A stretch of DNA of 64,000 nucleotides. Source: Phytophthora colocasiae (lineage: Eukaryota > Oomycota > Peronosporomycetes > Peronosporales > Peronosporaceae). Position 1 is the stretch's first letter; every line of letters begins with the position of its first letter. Positions 37,320 through 48,446 of the stretch are shown piece by piece. A model generated the notes under the pieces. The model ran no database searches. It was not told the DNA's origin and saw only the letters and a program-made list of their open reading frames with translations. Position numbers and translations under genes: made by a program. The stretch is taken from positions 1 through 64,000 of the forward strand of contig JAGKQI010000019.1 in the NCBI GenBank assembly GCA_018806915.1, in the 5' to 3' direction.

Positions 37320-37709
37320 TTGAGCAGCTACCGTGGCTGAGAGTGAGTTAAATTACGTAAGTTATAACTTGATGAGCAAAAGTTTTTGTAAGGTCTTCTT
37401 CACGAAGAGTTCCAATTCGTCTTGATGTTTTTCTTGATGATCTAAGATTTTTTAAACACAAAGTGAAGTTACTTTTCGAAACGAGCGGCTACGAATGCGT
37501 GTATCTATAGCAACTTTGCTCCGATAGGTTTAAAATCCGTCTTTTCATCCAACCACAAAAAATTCCATTCACCCCTCCTCTTCAACCTTTACTTCCCTTC
37601 CAATACATCTCGTGACATCCGTCCCAATCTCCCAGCCGCACAGCCAGCCAGCCTCCACTCTCCTCCTGAGCCCCACATACAAAAGAGCTCTTCCTCGATC
37701 CCTGTAGCA
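37320..37709. other. Spacer and 5' region of the EF-Tu gene
   Basis: No gene. The last 150 bases are pyrimidine-rich and lie directly before the EF-Tu start, consistent with a promoter/leader. Confidence 0.4.
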
Positions 37710-38951
37710 ATGGTGTTCCTCCGTAAGCTCCTGGCCACGTCCGGCCGTCGCGCAGCCACGCGTTCCATGGCCACGTTCGACCACTCCAAGCCCCACCTGA
37801 ACGTGGGCACCATCGGCCACGTCGACCACGGCAAGACGACGCTTACGGCTGCCATCACCAAAGTTCTGTCCGAAACGGGCGGAGCGGAATTCACGAGCTA
37901 CGCGGACATTGACAAGGCGCCCGAAGAGCGCGCGCGTGGTATTACCATCTCCACGGCCTCATGTTGAGTACAGAGACGTCCAAACGCCACTACGCCCATG
38001 TCGACTGTCCCGGTCACGCCGATTACGTTAAGAACATGATCACTGGAGCTGCCCAGATGGACGGTGGTATCTTGGTGGTGTCGGCCGGTGACGGTCCCAT
38101 GCCTCAGACCCGTGAGCACATTCTGCTGGCCCGTCAGGTCGGTGTCCCGGCCCTTGTGGTCTTCATGAACAAGGTGGACCAGGTGGACGACGAGGAGTTG
38201 TTGGAGCTTGTGGAGATGGAGATCCGTGAACTCCTCGAGGCCTACGACTTCCCCGCCGATGACATCCCGGTCGTGCAGGGTTCGGCTCTTGCTGCCGTGG
38301 AGGACCGTGACCACAACATTGGCCGTGACGCCGTGCTCAAGCTCATGGACGAGGTGGACGCATACATCCGGACCCGGTCCGTGACTTCGAGAAGCCCTTC
38401 CTGATGCCTGTGGAGGACGTTTTCTCCATCTCTGGACGTGGTACCGTCGTCTCGGGACGTGTGGAGCAGGGTGTGATTAACACTGGTGACGAAGTCGAGC
38501 TGGTTGGTCTCAAGCCCAGCTCCAAGACCACGTGCACGGGTGTGGAGATGTTCAAGAAGTCTCTGGACCGTGGTCAGGCTGGTGACAACGTCGGACTTCT
38601 GCTGCGTGGCCTCAAGCGTGACGAGGTGCTGCGTGGCCAGGTGCTGTGCAAGCCCGGCACCATCAACCCGCACACCAAGTTCGAGGCTGAGGTGTACGTG
38701 CTGAAGAAGGAGGAGGGCGGTCGCCACACGCCGTTCTTCAGCAACTACCGACCGCAGTTCTTCTTCCGTACGGCTGATGTGACGGAAACATCCTGCTCAA
38801 GGACGGCACGGAGATGGTGATGCCTGGTGACAACACGGCCATCGACATTGAGCTCATCCACCCCATCGCTCTGGACTCCGGTATGAAGTTCAGCATCCGC
38901 GAGGGCGGCCGCACCATCGGTGCCGGTGTCGTGTCCAAGGTCGACGCGTAG
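37710..38951 (+). CDS. tufA: Mitochondrial elongation factor Tu
   Basis: Delivers aminoacyl-tRNA to mitochondrial ribosomes using GTP. The N-terminus ([20 protein letters not shown]) looks like a mitochondrial targeting peptide. The G domain follows: [10 protein letters not shown] (G1), RGITIST (G2 region), [12 protein letters not shown] (G3), MNKVDQVDD (G4) and GSAL (G5). Domains 2 and 3 are complete through [20 protein letters not shown]-type HTPFF and [21 protein letters not shown]. The gene is read in four frames. There are two inserted bases at about 37959-37976 (after ISTA), one missing base near 38372 (DAYI-P), and one missing G near 38785 (VTGN). Protein sequence on both sides of each break is fully conserved, so these are most likely assembly errors. 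No intron seen. Confidence 0.93.
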
Positions 38952-39195
38952 ATATTTTCCGCAGCAACACTGCAGTAGATGTTTGGGAGCAGAGGAACAA
39001 ACAATCGAGCCTTGTAACCAACAATACATACAATCACAACTCAAAACCTGATAATTGCTTCAAGTTGAAGAGCAAACGTACATGAAAATCAACGTGTATG
39101 ATCAGTTAAAAGTGCCCCTTGTGTCTGTTCTCCTCATTTACCATCGAAATCAAGTGGTGGACGTCGTAGTACTGCGAGGACCGCAGTGTTGCGGC
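38952..39195. other. Convergent 3' flanks of EF-Tu and the TKL kinase
   Basis: No gene. The two genes converge here; no clear polyadenylation signal was picked out. Confidence 0.4.
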
Positions 39196-40788
39196 CTATG
39201 AAGCAGCAACCGAAGCAGCCATAGCAGCTTTAGCTGACGCAGCGGCGCTGCTGGTCGCACAGGACTCGGAGATCGAACTCTGGTATGTGCGGAAGGCATT
39301 GACAATGTGCGGGAAGCTGGGTCGCAATTCCGGTTGGCGGTTCCAGCACGCCTTCATCAGTCGAGAGAAGAACGGCGGGCAGTCACGTGGGATATTCGGT
39401 CTCAAGTTACGGTTGAGTACGCCAAGTGCAGCCTGAATCTGACTCATACCGTCGTACGGACACTCACCCGTGACGATCTCCCAAATGACAATTCCGAACG
39501 AGAACACGTCCGCCTTCTCCGTGTACTTCTGGTTGCCCAACACTTCTGGTGCCATCCACTGCACTGTACCGCAATTTCCTGTCATGGTCTGCACGTGAGC
39601 CTTGACACGAGCAAGACCGAAATCCGAGAGTTTGATGTTGAAGTTCTTGTCCACCAGCAAGTTGGGACTTTTCAGATCTCGGTGCAAAATTGGACGTTCG
39701 AAGTGGTGTAAGTACGACATTCCCTTGGCCGTGTCGTAAATGAACCTTGATCGCATCTCCTGGTCAATGGACTTACGGTTCATCCTGAGAACTCCCCACA
39801 GTGAACCCCGTTGCAGCAATTCCACCACGAGAGCTCGGTGCGGAGGTTCCATACACGCTCCAAGCAATCTGCAAATGTTGGGATGACGTAGCACACTCAT
39901 GATCTCCACTTCGGACTGGAACTCGTTCAGGATATCACTGCGAAGATCCTGGCAAATGAGCAATTTGACGGCAACACTTTTGCCACGCCATTTTCCTTCG
40001 TGAACTTTGCCAAAAGCTCCTTCCCCGATCATCCGACCCAATGTGATTTCGTTGTAGTTGATGTTCTGACTGTAGCTCGTCGGTCTGTGTTTAACTGCAG
40101 TTTTCTCCTTGGAAACGTCCACTGGTGCAGGTGGAGGCTTGGCCGCTGCAGCGTTCGCCTCCTGTTTAGCCACTTCAGCCTTAACGTCATTTTCACCAAT
40201 ACTAATGACAGTTAAGTCGGTTTTGGCCGATTCAGCATCACTATTGTCCGTCTCATTAGTGGCTTTTGTATCGTGCCCAGCATTGAACCACGCCGACAAA
40301 AAGTGAGGGATTTTGGCCTTCTTCGCTCCGTCCAGCTTTAATTGTTGCACTGGTTCCATCGGTTGGCCAAGGAACTCGGTCGAATTGCGTCTTTGATGTT
40401 TCCGACCATTTTCATTGCGGACAGTGGCCACTTCTTCATTAGGTTTAGGTTCCTGTTTTTTCTTCTCCTGTTTTTCCTTTTCAGCTCTTTGCTTGGCCTT
40501 CTGTTGCCTTCGTAATTCCTCTCGGAATGCCGCTTTCTGGTTAATATCCAGAGTTGCAGCTTCCGAGTCTACCGGAGCGTCCGACGGTCGAGGTGGCAAT
40601 TTCGGTCCGCGACGACCAACGCCGTTTCCTGGACCCATTTTGATCGGAGAACCCACGGTACCGAAGAACGTGCTGGTGCGTGTCGGGGCTGCATTGGGGT
40701 CGATACGTAGCGGGTTGGAGGGCTTCTTGCGGCGCTGGAACGTCAGTTTGCGCTGGTTGCCACGCACTTTGGCGTTCTCCTTGTTCAT
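39196..40788 (-). CDS. TKL-family protein kinase with coiled-coil N-terminus
   Basis: An intact 530-residue protein. Residues 1-245 are low-complexity and basic, with a coiled-coil-like stretch at about 88-115 ([21 protein letters not shown]). The kinase domain spans about 248-510: glycine loop GEGAFGKV (255-262), VAVK lysine 275, catalytic HRDLKSPN (369-376), SDFGLARVK with DFG at 389-391, GTVQWMAPE (408-415), and [12 protein letters not shown]. The HRDLKSPN and WMAPEVL forms and the absence of an AGC or CMGC signature place it in the tyrosine-kinase-like group, common in oomycetes. All catalytic residues are present, so it should be active on Ser/Thr. Substrate unknown. It reads without any frameshift. 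Confidence 0.95.
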   Translation of the reverse strand: MNKENAKVRGNQRKLTFQRRKKPSNPLRIDPNAAPTRTSTFFGTVGSPIKMGPGNGVGRRGPKLPPRPSDAPVDSEAATLDINQKAAFREELRRQQKAKQRAEKEKQEKKKQEPKPNEEVATVRNENGRKHQRRNSTEFLGQPMEPVQQLKLDGAKKAKIPHFLSAWFNAGHDTKATNETDNSDAESAKTDLTVISIGENDVKAEVAKQEANAAAAKPPPAPVDVSKEKTAVKHRPTSYSQNINYNEITLGRMIGEGAFGKVHEGKWRGKSVAVKLLICQDLRSDILNEFQSEVEIMSVLRHPNICRLLGACMEPPHRALVVELLQRGSLWGVLRMNRKSIDQEMRSRFIYDTAKGMSYLHHFERPILHRDLKSPNLLVDKNFNIKLSDFGLARVKAHVQTMTGNCGTVQWMAPEVLGNQKYTEKADVFSFGIVIWEIVTGECPYDGMSQIQAALGVLNRNLRPNIPRDCPPFFSRLMKACWNRQPELRPSFPHIVNAFRTYQSSISESCATSSAAASAKAAMAASVAAS

Positions 40789-42148
40789 TTTTGTGTTTAA
40801 AGTGTTTAAAGATTGCCGACCTCTCGGCTAAGGGGCAAAGGGCGAAGTGGAGAATTGGCACCCGATGGTACTGTACTGCATAACTCGATCCATACTGAAT
40901 TATGCGGCCAGAGGCTTAGAGCGGCAGAGACTATGGTTGTCTGGAAAGGGGAACAGTTGCAAGTAGCAACTGGACTGCTATTGGCTGATGCCAATTGTAG
41001 ACATGTGTAGGTTGAGCTACAAAACAACAGTGAGTGCTGCCATCTAAGGTTGACATGTACTAAGATTTCAATCTAGACTGTTGGCAATTGGTACCAACGT
41101 GCACTCACTCATCACTTAGTGCTGAATCTGCAATGGAGACGAGGAAGAGCATCAGTCCTCTCTGGCAAGGGCAGAAGAAGGCGATGCCTCTTGCACTGCG
41201 ATGCTCGCAGTGGCAACCTTCAACCCGGAAAGCGCACTCATCGGATGACAAACTGTCGGACTGTCCAGGTTTGGCTTCGTCGACAGATGGATCTGCGATG
41301 CTCGAAATTCAGCAACGTCAATCGCGCAAAAGTCTTCTCTTTCGCAACGGCGATGGATGGCGATCTGAACCGCCAACAGGAGTGGAAAAAGCTCGTCTAC
41401 ACGTCCATTATCTGTCGCAATGCAACTGATGGGAACAGTTCCAACTTGCTTAAGGCGCAGCCTCTTCAGCACCACCACGAATTCGCAAAGCCAAAAAAAG
41501 GAGGACACGTGGAGGACAAGTGGTTGAAGTTTTGTTGCGTTAAATTTGGTTCTTTTTTCACGTAGGGGAAAGTTGTTCAGAGTCGTTTTCGCGGGAAAGG
41601 TTTGGGTGCACTTGTAGCAAGTGCCACTTGCTCCTTGGAGGGCTTAAACCAACTTGACGTACAGGGGATCGATTCTCCCACCTTGTTGACACTTTCACGA
41701 GCGACAATTCTTCGCAAACTTTTCAGCAATACAGTGCGGCCTAGACACGCAGTGCAAAAGACCTGCTGGCCTGGCTGCACCGAGCACTTGAGCCACATGA
41801 CCATGTGTGCGAAATTCTCTTAGGAGCAAAAGGCAACTTTGAAAGTAGTATAAGCTGGTTGCTTAAGCATTTTTCAAGCACGAGGGTAAGGCCTTTGGAC
41901 CAAAGTTTGGTCGGACAGGCCCCAACTCACGATGTGGCTCACTTGTCAGTGTGAACAACGGCACTGTATGACTGTTCTCTCGGATTTGACTTGCTGACTC
42001 TGCTCTTGTTGCCATCGTCTTGTCGCGAACGCCATAGACCGGATGCACGGTGGAGTCGCAGAAGCAAAAGTGCGGGATTTGAGGGGGCACTGGGTGGTCT
42101 AGCGTTGCATAAGCTCATTCCCCAAATTTGCAGTTTGTGCATAACGGA
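40789..42148. other. Intergenic region; no gene seen
   Basis: Open frames at 41119-41565 and 41602-41823 have no recognisable features. Just upstream of the kinase start (40794-40812) is a doubled CTTTAAACA unit, also found as a longer array at 46137-46173. Confidence 0.4.
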
Positions 42149-43670
42149 ATGACCGACCTCAGCAGCTCGCTGGGTGGCCTTCCGCGTCTGCAGTTCAGCA
42201 GGGAGAGTGAAAAAGCAGCTCGAATCTACTAGTGACGACCTCGTGGACAAGGCTCTTCGAGTGTACGACCAGTTCCATTCCAAGAAGAATAGTACCAAGA
42301 CAGCAAAACAATGGAGACTCGTCAAACGGAAGAAATCCCTCAACGTGTACAGGGAACGAGGCAAGTCCAAGTCAAAAGACAGTAGGGTTTATCTCTGTGA
42401 GTGGGTTATGCCTGGCACGGTTGAGGATATGATCAGTGGAACGTATTTCGACGATACTGAGAACATGCGGATCGGTTTGAGTGTCTTGATGGATAAATTC
42501 CTGGACGCTCGAGTACTCCACGTGTTCGAGAAGAACCCGATTACCAGTAGTGTCGTGTTCGCAGGTATTAAGTGGCTGGCACTCAAGACTCCCACGTCTT
42601 CATCGTTGATCCACGACCGGGATATTCTCTTTTACAACCGGATTGGCCGGATCGTCGATCGTCAAGGACGGTACTTTGTCTACTGCGTCATGGACTCAAT
42701 CGATCTGGACGAGTTCCCAGCCAACCGTCATCAGAACTTGGAACGTAGTTTCCTGTCCTTGTGCTACCTTTTCCGACAGGTTCAGGAAGAATGAGTGGGC
42801 TGTTTCATTATGGGAAGTTCCTCTATGGGTGGAACTCTCCCTCGAAGCGTAAGTGAACTGATCACTGCCGAGCGGATGCTCTCAGTAGGGAATTTCCTCC
42901 TTGTAGCTCGTGCCAAGGCCTACTCCGCTCGAATTGCCAGCAGCGCCGAACGGATCCCGTCTACCAGCAGCTCGTGCGATGTGTGTATGAAGAAACCCAA
43001 TCTATTGAGTGGAACGCTCAAACTCTGCATGGGGTGCCGTCGCAACACATGCAGGAAATGTCGAGAGTGGTGCAACGTGTTTCGCCTTGAATTACGAACA
43101 CAAAAGCCCGGGAAGGAGCGCTTTTGCTCGCAATGTATCTCCGAGGTGACTCGGCCAACGATTTCAAACTTTTATATCTGCAGTCTCAACGAATCCACGA
43201 GCAATTTCCAGAGTTCCAACTCGATATCGACGTCTGGAGTCCAGAACAGCAGCAGCAGTCCGTCTTCCTCCCCTCAGTCCCATGATTTCTCCGAAGCTGA
43301 TTCGGATGCGTGGGTTCCGGTCGTTCCAGACCTCCCAGAGAAACTCGATGGCCTTGCAGACTTCGTCGAGCGTGCTAGTCTCGCGAATAATAGGGATATG
43401 CAGTGGAACCAGGACGAACTGGACTACTACTCGGAAATTCTGCGCGAATCGGGACATTTCAAGGCGCCGCAGTTCGCCGAAAGCTCAAACTCCAGTAGCA
43501 ACAGCAAGTCGAGGCGAACGCAGAGCTACACACAAGGATTTCACCCCGGTAGCTCCCTCTCTCCACCAGATCACGAGAAAATGGACCGTCGAGTGTCTAA
43601 GAGCTACGCTTCGGACGATATCTCCACTCCAAAGAACCAGAAATTCTTTAGTGTTGATGAACTGGACTAG
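42149..43670 (+). CDS. START/FYVE-type zinc-finger protein 1 (in-frame TGA)
   Basis: Lipid-binding START-like domain followed by a FYVE-related zinc finger, a large oomycete family expected at endosomal membranes. It probably starts at ATG 42149 (MTDLSSSLGGLPRLQFS). One extra A in the run 42210-42214 shifts to the frame read from 42174 on. The START-like part spans about 42230-42860. The zinc finger CDVCMKKP...LCMGCRRNTCRKC...FCSQC lies at 42978-43140, followed by a Ser-rich tail ending VDELD at 43670. TGA at 42792-42794 interrupts the frame exactly where the paralog at 48447-50509 has Trp (PDWLGVF versus EE-stop-VGCF). The frame stays open for 291 codons after it. A nonsense mutation, a base-call error or readthrough are possible. 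Confidence 0.85.
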
Positions 43671-43763
43671 GAATTAGACATCTTTACCAATAGAACAAAC
43701 ACTTTCGAAAAGTATTGTTTCTTTAAAGTTTTCACTACACTTGAACAAACCCTGTTCTGCTGC

Positions 43764-46085
43764 TTACAGACTGCTAGTGATGACGTCTGCAATGGCGATG
43801 ATGATGTTGGCCATCTGCGAGTACATTCCCATTTTCGAGGCGAACGCCATCTGCGCCGACGTGTTGATAAGTGGCGCCGCAGGTTCTGCATTTCGGATGC
43901 TGTCCATTTCCTTACTGCCCTTGGAACGCACTTCATGCAGTTTCTTACGGAATCGCTCCTTGACCCAGCCTTGAATACGTAGAACGACGCTAAACCATTC
44001 CTCGAACTCCAGTGTACGGATGGATTTCAGCACGAAGAACGTACGACGCAGACTCTCCTCCTCGTGTGAGATCATCATTCCCATAAGGAAGATCACACTC
44101 ACGTAACCTGCGTATTGTTGGTAGTAGGCCGGTGACATGCTGCTAGCGGCGATGATAATACCCAACGCCACCACGAACGTTGTGTACGTCGCGTAGATGA
44201 AGCGGACACGGAAACCAGAACGATGAGCGAATAGCACGGCGTTCAGGAAACCCATGTAGTACACAGGCTTGGGCTGACCAGGAGATTTGTTGTTCATTCT
44301 CTCATACTCGTCGATTTTTTTGCCTGTAGATACTGCCAGTAGCAGAATGCCCATACAGCACACGTGACAGGCAATCACGACCGATGAGAAAACCTGCGTC
44401 GAACGTACGTAGCCACCCTTGTTGATAAGTACGTCCAGTACACGGTCCTTGGTCGCATACTTGATCTGCGCTGCCTCCACTACGAGTTTCATGCGTGCAG
44501 TATCTTCACCTTCGGTTACAACATCGCTCGTGCTCTCAAAGTCTGGGTTGGGCTGCTTTACACCGACTGCAACAGTCGAATCTCTAGTCAGAGCGGCGTT
44601 CTTGGCCTCTTCAGCTTCTTTCACCCAGCGAGCATAGAAAGCTTTGCCTAGGAAGTACATGAACAATGCTGCTGAGAAGTACAGAGGCACTGTCACGCCA
44701 AATCGAAGTACAAGAGCGTAGGTCAAGTCACTGTCATCCACGAGCGTCCTTCTTGACTTTAAGGAACTTGATGTCTTGCAGTAGAAGCACCAACTGGTTC
44801 AATAGCAACGTCCAGATAGCGAAGCGAATAGTACGAAACACGCCCTGGTGGAGTGATCCAGAGTTCGGGTTCTCGTACGGGAACGGGTCAATGAGGTACC
44901 AGTACCGGTAGAAGCACTCCTCGACCTCCGGGTGGCGGAACTTGAGCGACCAACGGTGCATCAGCGTCTTCTTACTGAATTTGTCCGTCTTAATCTCTGC
45001 AACAGCATCCGCATCCATCGTACCGGAGAACGGAAGCTGGAGACAGAAATTACGACGACGAAGAAGCTCTTGACGGTATTGGGAGACCATACCACCGATA
45101 GCAGTGATACCGTAGTTAATCGACTGATACGAGATATCTGTGATCGAGTCGAACGTTTCAGGGGAAGGCAGCGACTTGCGAACACTCATCATGACGATGA
45201 GGTAGCTGAAGAAAATGCTCCAGCCAATACAGGAAGACTTGATGTATCTCATTCTGGTAATGCCAAAAATCGGAATCAGTAGAATCAGCAAAGGAATAAT
45301 GGGTCCTTTGACTTTTTCCACTGGTTTCTTGGCAATCATCATGGCCGCAACGATCACGAACACTGTTGCAGTGACATTTTCTAGGTATTTTCGTCCGATG
45401 CTCGTGAAAGTGGCTAGGATTCCCAACAACAGACTCGGCAGCATCACACCGAAAGTCAAAGCCATGATGGTCGTTTTGTCCTCTTCTGTGCGTCCATTTG
45501 ACTCGATTTGTCCCATTTGTCCGACTTCCACTCGTTCACGTAAAGAGCAGTGAGACCCACGAACCCAATGAAGAAACAGGCTCGAACTCGGAACACGGAC
45601 GATTCCTGGGCGATTGACAAGTAATTATCCTCGTAGAAAGTTGGAGCCACATTGGAGAAAAACAACGAGCGACCCATACAGGTTTGCTGTTGGATGCGCT
45701 GGAATTGCTCCGTGTAATATTTCTTGGCCTTGATTTGCTTCATGATGTCTGAAAAAATTGTCGGTTAGGCTAAATTGAAAGACAAAAATTAGGATAATTT
45801 CAACGAACCGTTAAATCCGCCAGTGTAGTTAGGCGGTGCATTGGCTCGTAAGATGACGTCGTTAGCATCATCATCGGTGTATGGTTTGGCACTGTGTGAC
45901 AGCGCTCGGCTGCGGGCGTGGCTTTGACTCTGGCTCATACTGGCAGATTGTCGACTGCGGGACATGCGATGGTTATCGGACGGACGAGCACTTCCCTTGC
46001 TCTTTGGCGTATCGTTCTTCAACTCTACAAATGAACTGGTGCGCTCTTCCATTATGTATGTGCGGTCTTGCTCTGCTGTTGCCAT
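43764..46085 (-). CDS. Multi-pass membrane protein of unknown family
   Basis: Exon 1 runs 46085-45809 (MATAEQDRTYIMEERTSS; Ser-rich, hydrophilic). A 60-nt intron (45749-45808, GTTCGT...TTTCAG, phase 1) joins it to exon 2 (DIMKQIKAKKYYTEQF). The rest has about nine or more hydrophobic segments, for example LTFGVMLPSLLLGILATF, VFVIVAAMMIA, PLLILLIPIFGI, and later VVIACHVCCMGILLLAV. A conserved-looking cytoplasmic block is WSLKFRHPEVEECFYRYWYL. Two one-base frame changes break exon 2: one near 45490-45530 (after NEWKSDKWD) and one near 44742 (after LKVKKDA, joining to DDSDLTYAL). Both are likely assembly errors. I do not recognise the family; the topology suggests a transporter or a receptor-like protein. 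Confidence 0.75.
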
Positions 46086-47235
46086 TCACAGGCACTTGAG
46101 CTCGCTCTACCTTGCAAATGAGCACAAGGTTAGGATAACTTTAAACACTTTAAACACTTTAAACACTTTAAAAACAAAGTGACTCTGTGTTTTACCTGTA
46201 GCTTCTGTTGCTCAGTTCCGTGGAAAAATAGGAACTGAACCGGCGGCAAATGCAAATGCGGTGCGGGCAGGCGAGGGTGGAAAGCAAAAGTGTGCAGAGG
46301 GTTTTCCCCAAATCGCCGGATGGAGTCTGCAAACGGTCGCACGACAGTGACCGGCTGTCTACCTTGCAACTGGGCACAACCTCAGCCCAGGACGTCGCGA
46401 AAACAAAGCAAAAGTGGAAATGAATCGAGCGATCCGCATGAGAGGCACCAGTGCGAAGATCACTCCCGGCCACGGCGGCGGGAAGTCACTGCCCACCCAA
46501 GAGCGCAAACGGGGAGATTTCGAGCCAGAAAATTCGTGGCACCCCCTTTTTGAAGCCATCGGCTGCACCAGTGCTTCACGGCCGGTCGTCGGTTTGAAAA
46601 TTACGTTTTGAATCGATTTCCGTGAACGTCGGGAAGTTCGTGGGTAAATTTCTTTGGCCAAGCTTTTGGAGCTTTTACACCTGCAAGGTGCAATGCAACA
46701 GAGCACCCGATATGTATTGGATTAGGCGACGGGCATGGACCATGCCACGACGTCCGTTAATCGGTCACCGACACTGCGTTTTTGCAGAAGAGACCGATGA
46801 CAACCGTTAGTCGATGGCATCAGCTTGAATTCAGCCAAACTACTGGAGCAGCGTATGCCCATAGTGAACGCAAGTCGCCACTAGGATATCACATTTGCAA
46901 CTTGGGTAACCTCGTCAGTAAGTTCGTGGTTATTAGGGGGGGTCAAAGTTGGCGAACAGACAGAAAAGGCCGACAGCTTTTTCACAGACAAATAGACATT
47001 ATTTCGACCAATAAATAAACAGAAATCAAAAGGGGCGGGTCAAAGTATCAAGAGGTGTGTATTTTCATTCCGCGATATGCCGAAGACTTCTGAGCGCCAG
47101 CAGCTCCTCTCGGAGCTTCTAGGGGTCATATCCGCCTGCGCGATGAAGATGAAGACAACAGCTCCTCGCTGGACGAATTTGATGCAGAGAACGCGGATCC
47201 ACCGGGATGAGAAGCTATTGCACTTGCTGAAAACG
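46086..47235. repeat. Intergenic region with CTTTAAACA tandem array
   Basis: Four tandem units of about nine bases (CTTTAAACA) lie at 46137-46173. The rest shows no supported gene. Confidence 0.6.
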
Positions 47236-47725
47236 CTACACTTTGGTGGGTAGGCTGCGTGGTGCTGGTAATCTCTGTTTCGTCAATCGTCGAGTCGCTG
47301 TTAGACGTCTGGCAACAGCTCCCATCTCAACTGTCCCCGCTGGTTGCACGTTTGGCTTCTCTCTGAACAAGCTATCCATGCGGTCAAAATGCGGGCACAT
47401 CTCGTTTATCTTGTCTTCAATCGTCATGCCTTTGTTGAGCTCTTGCGGTGTGAGTCCCATTCCTGTCTCTGATGTCTTGGCCTTGAGAGTATCGGTGTAC
47501 TTGGTCTTGTACCTTGTCCAGCGGGAGCGCATTGTGGCTGCATTGATTTGGGGTTCGTGGAGTTCTTGAAACGATGCTCGGCAAGGGCATTGAAGGCGGC
47601 GGACTTGGTCACTTTAGGCTCTCCGCTCACGGTTGTCTTCTCCGAGGTCCCATGAATCCAGTCAAAATGCTCTTTGTCTTCCATCCAGCCCACAATAATG
47701 CGGTAATCATCGCTGGTGAGGTGGA
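47236..47725 (-). pseudogene. Myb/SANT-like domain protein remnant of the oomycete repeat-associated type
   Basis: On the minus strand DDYRIIVGWMEDKEHFDWIHG is followed by KVTKSAAFNALAEHRF. After a frame change near 47530 come RSRWTRYKTKYTDTLKAK, GLTPQELNKGMTIEDKINEMCPHF and RMDSLF.EKPNVQP. From memory this arrangement is abundant in Phytophthora genomes, often near transposons; its function is unknown, but the fold is thought to be SANT-like and DNA-binding. One frameshift and no clear start. The tail beyond MGAVARRL is not recognisable. Confidence 0.55.
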
Positions 47726-47939
47726 CCTTCGAGGCTCATGCGGTCTTCCCCATTCCTACAGCGCACACAATGCCAGCAGCAAGTCAAGAGCGGCATTGCC
47801 TCGCGACAAGAGTGTAGTGTACCTGATCGCCGACGCTTGTGCGGACAGGGATGAACGGAGACGCAAGATGTGCTCGGCTTGGTGGGCGTGCGCGCGCACT
47901 CGAGTGCGGAAACAAGAGTGAAGGTCACTCCGCTGTGTG

Positions 47940-48446
47940 TGTGTGTGTTTTGCCCACGCTTCGTTTTAAAATGGACCCGCTCATGACCGGGTCCATTTCA
48001 AAATGGGCACGCTTATGCAAATGAAATGGATACACGTTTTGCATACAAATAGACATAGTTTTGGACGACTTTGACCCCCTATTATAGCATTGACAGTCTG
48101 GGGAAATGCAGCACACGTACTGAAGTTCTGTATCCGATACAGTCTGCTTTTGACATCGTCTGGTCAGCCTCACTCACGAAGCTGTTGCTGCCAGTTGCTG
48201 GTCATGACCATCATCGTTACCTTGTGGAAACCTCTTACCAACTTTTACATTGTACCGGTACATGTACTTCGTGGTGCTGCAATGGATACAGTTACTTGTT
48301 TGCACCCGTTGCCGCGATGCTATGAATGGATACAAATGTACCATGCTCAGATTCTGACACTACTGCATTCGGTGCAATTTCTAGTCAAAACTTGTGAGTT
48401 GAAGCGATAGTATCACATTGTGATACTTCAACTCATTAAACGCTAC
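47940..48446. other. Intergenic region with two small palindromes
   Basis: A hairpin with arms AAATGGACCCG / CGGGTCCATTT lies at about 47971-47999, after a (TG)n run. A second, TGAGTTGAAG..GTATCACA / TTGTGATAC TTCAACTCA, lies at 48395-48434, directly downstream of the stop of the START/FYVE gene 2. The latter could act at the transcript's 3' end. No gene seen. Confidence 0.6.

Noticed and set aside
37710..38951. Frame changes in EF-Tu as introns or programmed frameshifts
   Set aside because: Breaks are one or two bases with unbroken protein homology and lack GT..AG boundaries; four programmed shifts in one gene are implausible.
41119..41565. 148-codon open frame on the plus strand
   Set aside because: No recognisable domain, odd composition, no start context; likely chance frame in intergenic DNA.
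42792..42794. Selenocysteine or reassigned TGA codon
   Set aside because: The paralog has tryptophan there, TGA is a normal stop elsewhere in the window, and no hairpin resembling a SECIS element was noticed; a point change is simpler.
43656..43670. DELD ending as an ER-retention signal
   Set aside because: ER retention needs K/HDEL at the very end; DELD does not fit, and the proteins have no signal peptide.
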